From: Natrinema altunense
GTDB taxonomy: Archaea > Halobacteriota > Halobacteria > Halobacteriales > Natrialbaceae
NCBI RefSeq assembly: GCF_000731985.1
Contig: NZ_JNCS01000002.1
Span: 310,001-374,000 of the forward strand
Length of the DNA stretch: 64,000 nucleotides
Direction: 5' to 3'
Shown here: positions 57,540-64,000 of the stretch, one piece after another
How the letters are laid out: each line of letters begins with the position of its first letter
How positions within the stretch are numbered: the stretch's first letter is position 1
Translations under genes and position numbers: made by a program
Notes under the pieces: generated by a model
What the model saw: only the letters and a program-made list of their open reading frames with translations
Database searches by the model: none
Told to the model about the DNA's origin: nothing

Positions 57540-60500
57540 ATGAGTCTCTCGCGTCGCGATTTCCTGGCGGCCGCCGGGACGGGGACGGTCGGTGCCCTGC
57601 TCGGGTCCGCGTGGGGAGCGACCCAATCGGTCGACACCATCATGCAGGTCGACAACCCCCTCAAGTCCTATCCGAACCGGGACTGGGAGGAGGTCTATCA
57701 CGACATCTACTCGTACGACAGGGTCGACTGGACGGTCTGCCACCCCAACTGTACGCAGTCGTGTGCGCTAAACTTCTACATGAAAAACGGCGTGCCGATC
57801 CGCGCCGAGCAGATCTACCACGAAGAGGAAGGAAGCCCCGGTCCGGGGAGCCCCGGCGGCTACGAGGAAGCGGGCGTCAGCCGCCACTGGAACCCCCGCG
57901 GTTGCATGAAGGGGTTGACACTCCACCGCCGGACGTTCGAGCCCAGCCGGATCAAGTACCCGATGGTCCGCAAAGGGTGGAGCCCCGACGACCCCAACCC
58001 CGAGGGCCGCGGCGAAGACGAGTTCGAGCGCGTCTCCTGGGACGAGGCGATCGACCTGATCGCCGAGAAGATGGCGAGTCTGGAGGACGAGAAGCGGTTC
58101 CACATCTTCAACGCCATCAAGGCCGACGGGCTGATCACCCGTCACGGAGCCGGGCGGCGGCTCGCTTCGGTTTTCGGCGGCTGCGAGTGGACGGAATACG
58201 ACTGGTACGCCGACCTGCCGCCGGGCCACGTCATCACGACCGGCTACCAGACCAGCGACGCCGACGCGTCGGCCTGGCGGGCCGCCGACTACACGATCAT
58301 GCAGGGGAAGAACCTGATCCACAACAAGCTCGCGGACAACCACTTCCTCCAGGAGACCCGCGAGCGCGGCGGCAAGATGGTCGGCGTCTACCCCGACTAC
58401 TCGCCGACGGTCCAGAAGTGCGACCGCTGGCTGCCCGTCCGCCCGGGCAGCGACCCCGCGTTCGCACTGGGCGTGGCTCACGTCATCATCGACGAGGAGC
58501 TGTACGACGAGGCGTTCATGCGGAAGTTCACGACCCTGCCGCTGTTGATCCGGCAGGACGACGGGAAGTACCTCCGCGCCCACGAGGTCTTCGAGGACCA
58601 CGAGCCGCCCGCCGAGGACAGCGAACAGCGCCACGAGGAGAACGACTGGGGCGACTTCGTCGCCCTCGACGAGAACGGCGATCCCGTCCCCGTCACCCGC
58701 GAGGAGGTCGGCGAGGAGACGCCCGCGACCCCCCAACTCGAGGTCGACACCGAACTCGAGTTGGCAAGCGGCGAGTCGGTCGGCGTCCACACCGACTTCG
58801 TCCGGCAGAAGTCGAACATCCTCGAGAACTACGATCCGGAGACGGTCGAAGACATCACGACGATTCCGGCCGACGCGCTCCGGAAGACTGCCCGTGAGTT
58901 CGCCGACGCCGAGAAGGCCCAGTGGTTCACCGGCGAAGGGATCAACCACTGGTTCCACTCGAACGACTCGCTTCAGCGGACGATCTTCTTCGTCCAGTCG
59001 ATGCTGGGCAACATCGGCGAGCGGGGGGCCGGCTACTACAACTACTCCGGTCAGTACAAGATCGAACTCCTGGACGGCTACCCCTCCTACGTCAACCCCG
59101 ACGGCAACGCGGCCCATGGGATGTACCCCGGCTACGCGTTCGCGTTCTTCGGCGGCGAGCAACTGGACGCCCACGAGATTCGCGGCGACTTCGACCGCGA
59201 ACTCGACCTCGTGCCACAGGGCGACGCCGAGGAGCCGGTGATGCCGACCAACGCCGAGTCGTACACGATGTCGAAGCCCACGATCCTGTGGACGATGAAC
59301 TGCAACCTCCTGAACCAGACCAAACATCAGGAGCACGTCATCGAGAATTTCGTCAAACACCCCGACACGAGCAACGAGCTTTCGATCGTCTCGGACATGC
59401 ACATGACCTACTCCGCGCGCCACGCGGACATCGTGCTCCCGGTCCCCTCCTGGCTCGAGTGTGAGTACCCCGACATCACAGTCGGGCCGGAGAACCCGTT
59501 CATCCACATGGACCACGGGGTCATGGACCCGCTCTACGATACGAAACAGGACGGCGAGGCCATCGCGCTCGTCGCCGAAAAGTTAGACGAGAAGATCCCG
59601 CCCGAGGAGCGCAACGTCGACTCCTACCGAGCGTACTTCGACAAGTTCCTCGACGACGACGAGGACGTCCGCGACTACATCCAGCAGACGCTGGACGCGG
59701 GGATGACGACCCGCGACATCGACGTCGAGGATATCGAGGACGGCCCCGAACGGCTCCAACTGAAGACGTACCCACGGATTCCCTTCTACTCTCAGATCAA
59801 CGAGGACCGGCCGTTCTACACCAAGACCGGCCGCATGGAGTTCCACAAGGAGGAAGATCGGTTCCTCGAGCTGGGCCGGGCCGATCTGGACCACATCGAG
59901 AGCCCCGAGGGGACGCCCTACGGGGTGAACAAGAAGTGGGACGAGGCGAAAGACGAGGAGAACCCGCTGTATCACGACGAGGAGTACCAGTTCTACTACA
60001 ACACGCCGCATCCCAAGTATCGGACCCACTCGTCGTGGGGGATGACCGACTGGAACCTGATCTGGTCGTCGCGGGACTTCGGGTCGACCAACGCCGATCC
60101 CGAGGGGACCGAGCGGCTGGTCGAGGACTTCTCGTTCCCGCAAGGCGAGGGCGAGACGGAGGAGGTGCCGCCGCTCGGCGAGGCGTTCGTCGAGATGCAT
60201 CCCGAAGACGCCGCGGACATCGACGTCGAAAACGGCGACTACGTCCGGATCACCGGCAAGCGTGGCGACCTCGTCGTGCGCGTGATGGTCAGTGAACGCC
60301 AGCGGCCGCGCTCGGCCGGCGACATGGGCCAACTGACCCTCTGGCACGGCTGGTGGCCCCAGCAGTTCCCCGACGACGAGGAGCAAGGGGACGGCGTCAA
60401 GGGGTACAACGTCACGACGAACATCTGGCTCGACCCGGCCCAGGAGACCGACGACCTCGTCCACAAGTCCGTCTTCGGCGATCCGAACATCTCCGAGCAC

Positions 60501-60701
60501 GTCGAGGACGACATCGTCTGGCAGGGGGCCGAACTCGAGCACGGCTACGAAGAGACCGTCTGGGCACCGACCGGCACGAACCGGGACGACCTCGTGGAAG
60601 TCGAGAAGTACGAGGAGGCCGACTGGTGGCCGGGCGACGCACGGAAGGACGAGTTAGTGCAGGACTACATCGGCGGTTCGTTGCAGGGAGGTGACAGCTG
60701 A
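57540..60701 (+). CDS. Type II DMSO-reductase-family molybdenum subunit (NarG/DdhA/SerA/ClrA-like)
   Basis: 1053 residues with a Tat signal (SLSRRDFLAAAGTG), so it works on the outer side of the membrane. The FS0 cluster site reads C67-H68-x2-C71-x3-C75...C122 (HPNCTQSC, RGCMKG). The presumed molybdenum ligand is Asp225 in YDWYADLPPG, as in NarG-type enzymes. The molybdopterin-binding C-terminal domain ends near 1010. Members reduce nitrate, selenate, chlorate or perchlorate, or oxidise dimethyl sulfide or ethylbenzene; substrate is not readable from sequence. The d1 enzyme upstream makes nitrate the best guess. Followed by beta, chaperone and gamma genes; the stop overlaps the next ATG. Confidence 0.9.
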   Translation: MSLSRRDFLAAAGTGTVGALLGSAWGATQSVDTIMQVDNPLKSYPNRDWEEVYHDIYSYDRVDWTVCHPNCTQSCALNFYMKNGVPIRAEQIYHEEEGSPGPGSPGGYEEAGVSRHWNPRGCMKGLTLHRRTFEPSRIKYPMVRKGWSPDDPNPEGRGEDEFERVSWDEAIDLIAEKMASLEDEKRFHIFNAIKADGLITRHGAGRRLASVFGGCEWTEYDWYADLPPGHVITTGYQTSDADASAWRAADYTIMQGKNLIHNKLADNHFLQETRERGGKMVGVYPDYSPTVQKCDRWLPVRPGSDPAFALGVAHVIIDEELYDEAFMRKFTTLPLLIRQDDGKYLRAHEVFEDHEPPAEDSEQRHEENDWGDFVALDENGDPVPVTREEVGEETPATPQLEVDTELELASGESVGVHTDFVRQKSNILENYDPETVEDITTIPADALRKTAREFADAEKAQWFTGEGINHWFHSNDSLQRTIFFVQSMLGNIGERGAGYYNYSGQYKIELLDGYPSYVNPDGNAAHGMYPGYAFAFFGGEQLDAHEIRGDFDRELDLVPQGDAEEPVMPTNAESYTMSKPTILWTMNCNLLNQTKHQEHVIENFVKHPDTSNELSIVSDMHMTYSARHADIVLPVPSWLECEYPDITVGPENPFIHMDHGVMDPLYDTKQDGEAIALVAEKLDEKIPPEERNVDSYRAYFDKFLDDDEDVRDYIQQTLDAGMTTRDIDVEDIEDGPERLQLKTYPRIPFYSQINEDRPFYTKTGRMEFHKEEDRFLELGRADLDHIESPEGTPYGVNKKWDEAKDEENPLYHDEEYQFYYNTPHPKYRTHSSWGMTDWNLIWSSRDFGSTNADPEGTERLVEDFSFPQGEGETEEVPPLGEAFVEMHPEDAADIDVENGDYVRITGKRGDLVVRVMVSERQRPRSAGDMGQLTLWHGWWPQQFPDDEEQGDGVKGYNVTTNIWLDPAQETDDLVHKSVFGDPNISEHVEDDIVWQGAELEHGYEETVWAPTGTNRDDLVEVEKYEEADWWPGDARKDELVQDYIGGSLQGGDS

Positions 60702-61882
60702 TGCCGGAAACGTACAACCCACAACTCGGACGCGAGCACAGCTACCCCTACGAGCACCAGGCGGAGGAACGCGACTGGCACTGGGGGATGATCATCAATA
60801 TCAACCGGTGTATCAACTGCAACACCTGTTCGTTCGCCTGCAAGTCCACCTGGACGAGCGGGGAAGGAGAGGAGTACATGTGGTGGATGAACGTCGAGAC
60901 CGAGCCCTACGGCGGCTATCCGATGGGCTGGGACATGCGGTTGCTCGACGACCTGGGGAAAGACGAGACGATCTTCGAGGCCGCCGAGGAGGGCGAGCGA
61001 GTCAAAGGCTACGTCGCCCAGAAGGAAGAGTGGGAGTACCCCGCGCTGGGCGACGACCAGGTCCACGGCGAGTACCCCACCGGGGACGTCGTCGAGAGCG
61101 ACCTCGAGAACGACGAGTACCACGACATGTGGCAGTTCTACCTGCCGCGGCTCTGTAACCACTGCAAGAATCCCGCCTGTCTAGCCGCGTGTCCGCGGAA
61201 GGCGATCTACAAGCGCGAGGAGGACGGGATCGTCTTGCTCGACCAGGAGCGGTGTCGCGGCTACCGCAAGTGCGTGAAGTCGTGTCCGTACCACAAGCCG
61301 ATGTACAACCCCGAGACGGGCGTCTCGGAGAAGCCGGTCGGCTGCTTCCCGCGCATCGAGGAGGGCAACGTTCCGCGGTGTGTTTCCTCCTGTATCGGGA
61401 AGACGCGTCTGCACGGCAACATCAATCGCGGCCCCGACGCCGGCCACCCCGGCGGGAACGCGTCCGCGGCGGCCGGTCGGAGCCCGGTCAACTACCTCGC
61501 GAAGAGCGACGAGAAGATCGCGCTCCCGCTGTACCCGCAGTTCGGCACCCGGCCGCAGGTGTTCTACATGCCGCCGTACCACGTGCCGCCGGAGTTCCTC
61601 ACCCAGATGTTCACGCCGAACACCGACGAGAAGCGCAACGACTGGCCCGGCGACACGTTCGAGGAATCGATCAAGATCGTCCAGGACCGCGTCCGGAACC
61701 CGAGCCACCACACGCTCGGTATCCTCCAACTGTTCGGCGCGACCACCCGCCTCATCGAGACCTACACCGTCAAAGAACACCGCGTGAAGGGGTGGGACCG
61801 CAAGGGGAACAAGGTCGTCGACATGCCTTTCGAGGAAGAGATGGAGGTCCGCGAGGGCGAGATGTGGACCAATCAGCCCTAA
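60701..61882 (+). CDS. Iron-sulfur beta subunit of the molybdenum enzyme
   Basis: 393 residues, no signal, so it would be exported folded with the alpha subunit. Four cysteine groups for four clusters: CINCNTCSFACKSTW, CNHCKNPACLAACPRKA, CRGYRKCVKSCPYHKP and the CFPRIEEGNVPRC/CVSSC region. A Tyr-Arg in CRGYRKC takes the place of a usual Cys or Trp, as in NarH-like [3Fe-4S] sites. Strong ribosome-binding GGAGGTGA ends 6 nt before the ATG. It passes electrons between alpha and the heme-b gamma subunit. Confidence 0.93.
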   Translation: MPETYNPQLGREHSYPYEHQAEERDWHWGMIININRCINCNTCSFACKSTWTSGEGEEYMWWMNVETEPYGGYPMGWDMRLLDDLGKDETIFEAAEEGERVKGYVAQKEEWEYPALGDDQVHGEYPTGDVVESDLENDEYHDMWQFYLPRLCNHCKNPACLAACPRKAIYKREEDGIVLLDQERCRGYRKCVKSCPYHKPMYNPETGVSEKPVGCFPRIEEGNVPRCVSSCIGKTRLHGNINRGPDAGHPGGNASAAAGRSPVNYLAKSDEKIALPLYPQFGTRPQVFYMPPYHVPPEFLTQMFTPNTDEKRNDWPGDTFEESIKIVQDRVRNPSHHTLGILQLFGATTRLIETYTVKEHRVKGWDRKGNKVVDMPFEEEMEVREGEMWTNQP

Positions 61883-61889
61883 CAGACCA

Positions 61890-62591
61890 ATGACACCGAA
61901 CGCCACACCAGAGTCCGAATACCACGCCGCGCGGGCCACGCTGTACTGTGCCGCCGCTGCGGTGTTTACCTACCCGACCGACGAGACCGTCCGCGAACTG
62001 CTCGACCCCGAGGCCCGCGAGGGAATCGAGCGCGCCGCCGAGCGACTCACTGTCGCCGAGGAGGCAACGGCACTGCTCGAGGCGCTCGCTGAGACCCCCG
62101 TCGAGGACCTCGAGTCGGCCTACAACCGCCTGTTCGGCCTCCCGAGCGACGACGGCACGTACGCCGTGATCCCCTACGAGGCCCACTACACGACCCGCGA
62201 CGAGATCAGCAGCGAGCAACGCCGGATCGCGACCGTCGTCGGGCTGATGGAGGAGTTCGGCCTCGAGCCCAGCGACGAGTTCGCCGAGCGTCAGGATCAC
62301 GTCGCCGCCGAACTCGAGTTGGCGCAGGTGCTCGCCGGCCAGCGGGCCGTCGCGCTCGAATCCGGCGAGTCGGCCGCCGCCGAGCGCGTCGGCCAGGCCG
62401 AGGCGACGGTGCTCGCGGAACACCTCGTCGAGTTCGTGCCGGCGTTCGCCCACGACCTGCGCCGGGCGACGGACGAGGACGCGTACGTCGCCGCGGCGAA
62501 CCTCGTCGAGGCGCTGGTGAGCTACGACAACGGGAAACATCCAGATCCGACCGTCTCGGCGGACACCGCGAACGGAGGTGAAGCCCCGTGA
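61890..62591 (+). CDS. TorD/DmsD-family maturation chaperone
   Basis: 233 residues, all-helical, cytoplasmic. Family hallmarks are IPYEAHYTTRDE (the P-Y-E motif) and ERQDHVAAELELAQVL. It should bind the Tat signal or apo-form of the molybdenum subunit until the cofactor is inserted. Position third (order A-B-D-C) matches ddh, ser and clr operons. The TGA overlaps the next gene's GTG (GTGA). Confidence 0.88.
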   Translation: MTPNATPESEYHAARATLYCAAAAVFTYPTDETVRELLDPEAREGIERAAERLTVAEEATALLEALAETPVEDLESAYNRLFGLPSDDGTYAVIPYEAHYTTRDEISSEQRRIATVVGLMEEFGLEPSDEFAERQDHVAAELELAQVLAGQRAVALESGESAAAERVGQAEATVLAEHLVEFVPAFAHDLRRATDEDAYVAAANLVEALVSYDNGKHPDPTVSADTANGGEAP

Positions 62592-63625
62592 GCTCGCAGT
62601 CCATCGAGATCGGGTCAGTTTCGATCGACCGCAACGCGGCGCGTCGCGCGACGAAGTTGGCCGTGATCGTACTGTGCCTGATGATGGTGCTCCAGGTCGC
62701 GGTGGTCGCCGTCCTTACGGTCGGCCCGCAGCCGCTGCGCTCCGTCAACGAGGTGCCCGCAGAGCCGGACGCCGCGGCGTGGGACGACGCGCCGACCGAG
62801 ACGGTGTCGCTGGATCCACAACAGATGGCGCTGCCGTACGGTGGCGGGAGCGTCGACGAGGTGACGGTTCAGGCGGTGACCAACGACACGCACGTCGCCT
62901 TCCGCATGGAGTGGGAGGACCCGACCGCGGACACGGAGATCAACGAGCCAAACGCCTACAGCGACGCCGCAGCGATCATGCTCCGTAGCGGGAGCCAGCC
63001 GCCGGTCGCCATGGGTGCCAGCGGCGACCCGGTCAACATCTGGTACTGGCGCTCGAGCTGGCAGCACTCGGAGTCCGATCCCGGCGGCGACATGTACTCG
63101 TACCCGCACCCGGACAACGAGACGAAGCCGGGGCAGGCGGCCGGCAACCCGCTCTCGAAGTCGAGCTACAACCGGTACGCACAGAACTACTACGCGACCG
63201 GCTACGGCTCGCTGACCAACGCGGAGACCCAGCCCGTCGCGGCAAACGGCGAGCGGACCGACGACGGCTGGGCGGTCGTGTTCCAGCGCGAGCACGATGC
63301 CAGTGGCCAGTACGACGCCGCGTTCGAGGACGGCGAACAGATGTACCTCACGTACGCCATCTGGGACGGCGACGCGGACGAAGTCAACGGCGAGAAGTCG
63401 CTGTCGTACCAGTTCCTCACCCTTGATACCGACGACGGGACGCTCAGCGCGGCCGATTCCGACGACGGAGGCGGCAACGAAACGGACGGTACCGACGGCG
63501 GTGCCGTGGCCGGTGTCACCGACTCGGCGCTCTGGCTGGTCGGGGCCGCGACGAACTGGCCCGCGCTCCTCGCTCTCGCGACGGTCACGGCGTGGCTCGT
63601 CAGCTACTGGAGGCTCCGAGAATGA
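62588..63625 (+). CDS. Heme-b gamma subunit (ethylbenzene-dehydrogenase-related), membrane anchored
   Basis: 345 residues. The N-terminal hydrophobic segment (about 24-46) and a C-terminal one (about 318-340) anchor it, with an exposed domain between. The domain begins SVDEVTVQAVTNDTHVAFRMEWEDPT and has DAAAIML and VAMGASGDPVNIWYWR, matching EbdC/DdhC-type heme-b domains; the Met in VAMG is a candidate axial ligand. GTG start at 62588 has a perfect GGAGGTGA ribosome-binding site 6 nt upstream. Bacterial gamma subunits are usually soluble, so the two anchors are notable. Confidence 0.87.
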   Translation: MSSQSIEIGSVSIDRNAARRATKLAVIVLCLMMVLQVAVVAVLTVGPQPLRSVNEVPAEPDAAAWDDAPTETVSLDPQQMALPYGGGSVDEVTVQAVTNDTHVAFRMEWEDPTADTEINEPNAYSDAAAIMLRSGSQPPVAMGASGDPVNIWYWRSSWQHSESDPGGDMYSYPHPDNETKPGQAAGNPLSKSSYNRYAQNYYATGYGSLTNAETQPVAANGERTDDGWAVVFQREHDASGQYDAAFEDGEQMYLTYAIWDGDADEVNGEKSLSYQFLTLDTDDGTLSAADSDDGGGNETDGTDGGAVAGVTDSALWLVGAATNWPALLALATVTAWLVSYWRLRE

Positions 63626-64000
63626 CCGACTACGCGAACCGAAGTGCCCGCGGCCGGGCACCCGACGACGACGAGGCATCGCTCCGATCGCGACTCGAGT
63701 CCGATCGCGAACGCGACCGACGACGCGGGGCGCTCGGGCTGGTCGACCTGGCCGACGAGGGTGGACTGGCACCGGCGACGGTCGCGGGACTCGCCGAGGT
63801 GACGCTCGAGGACGAGGTGGCGGACGTGAGACAGTTCGCCGTCGAAGCGCTCGGGCTCGCCGCGAGCGCCGCCGACTCGGACGCGGCCGCCGAGGCGATC
63901 CGGGCGGCGCTGGCCGACGACCACGAGTGGGTCCGCGCGGAGGCCGTCGTCGCGCAATCGCGGGCCGAACCCGGGAACGAGGAGCCGCTTCGCGGGGCTC
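63622..64000 (+). CDS. HEAT-repeat protein, 3' end outside window
   Basis: 126 residues visible, truncated by the window. Starts ATG 63622 overlapping the gamma-subunit stop (ATGA). After a charged N-terminus (DRERDRRRG), at least three HEAT/PBS-lyase-type repeats are seen: ALGLVDLADEGGL, VRQFAVEALGLAAS and VRAEAVVAQS. Such proteins are common scaffold or assembly partners in haloarchaeal respiratory operons; its precise function is unknown. Confidence 0.8.
   Translation, partial: MTDYANRSARGRAPDDDEASLRSRLESDRERDRRRGALGLVDLADEGGLAPATVAGLAEVTLEDEVADVRQFAVEALGLAASAADSDAAAEAIRAALADDHEWVRAEAVVAQSRAEPGNEEPLRGA

Noticed and set aside
57768-59516. Minus-strand frame opposite the molybdenum subunit
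   Set aside because: Shadow frame without promoter or family features.

Overview
The window is chromosomal DNA from a halophilic archaeon (class Halobacteria). Supporting evidence: G/C-ending codons almost throughout, very acidic proteins, twin-arginine (Tat) signals on exported proteins, HalX and bat-type regulators, TATA boxes about 25-30 nt before the start codon (leaderless messages), and a four-subunit sdhCDBA operon. Genus and species cannot be fixed from the sequence. Most of the window is core chromosome. I see no insertion sequence, CRISPR array, rRNA gene or origin.

Layout. 1-5.7 kb: a type IV pilus-like pair (PilC-like membrane protein, cut by the window edge, and a PilB/TadA ATPase with a long repetitive acidic tail). 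5.8-10.7 kb: SDR oxidoreductase, acyl-CoA dehydrogenase, tRNA-Arg(CCT) with a nearby copy of its 3' end, tatA, peroxiredoxin, HD protein, small winged-helix protein. 11-16 kb: amidohydrolase and sdhCDBA. 16-21.7 kb: aspartoacylase-like protein, GNAT protein, flippase, RimK-type ligase fused to a RimB-like protease domain, PRC-barrel protein. 22-32 kb: katG, an unusual pentad-repeat protein, AlkA-like glycosylase, an orphan SdhA/NadB-like flavoprotein, and a zinc/cadmium-type P-type ATPase downstream of a bat-type regulator. 32-40 kb: two acyl-CoA dehydrogenases, a hydroxyacyl-CoA dehydrogenase/enoyl-CoA hydratase fusion, a HalX response regulator and a sensor kinase. 40-49.5 kb: cupin protein, znuACB-like zinc importer, ADP-forming acyl-CoA synthetase with a Pta-like partner, PRC-barrel protein, RCK-DHH phosphoesterase, tRNA-Lys(CTT).

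The most interesting part is 50.5-64 kb, a tightly packed run of nine plus-strand genes. The first is a Tat lipoprotein in which a CuA-type cupredoxin domain is fused to a cytochrome d1 (NirS-type) propeller with all three d1-heme histidines in place. This looks like a nitrite reductase in which copper replaces the usual cytochrome c domain. Two NirF-like propellers, a NirJ-like radical SAM protein and a glutamyl-tRNA reductase (hemA) follow, so enzyme and cofactor synthesis are packaged together. A type II DMSO-reductase-family enzyme comes next in the A-B-D-C order known from ddh, ser and clr operons (molybdenum subunit, iron-sulfur subunit, TorD-like chaperone, heme-b gamma subunit), then a HEAT-repeat protein cut by the window end. 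The simplest reading is an anaerobic respiratory island reducing an oxyanion, most likely nitrate to nitrite to NO, with electrons delivered through copper proteins. The substrate of the molybdenum enzyme is not shown by the sequence.
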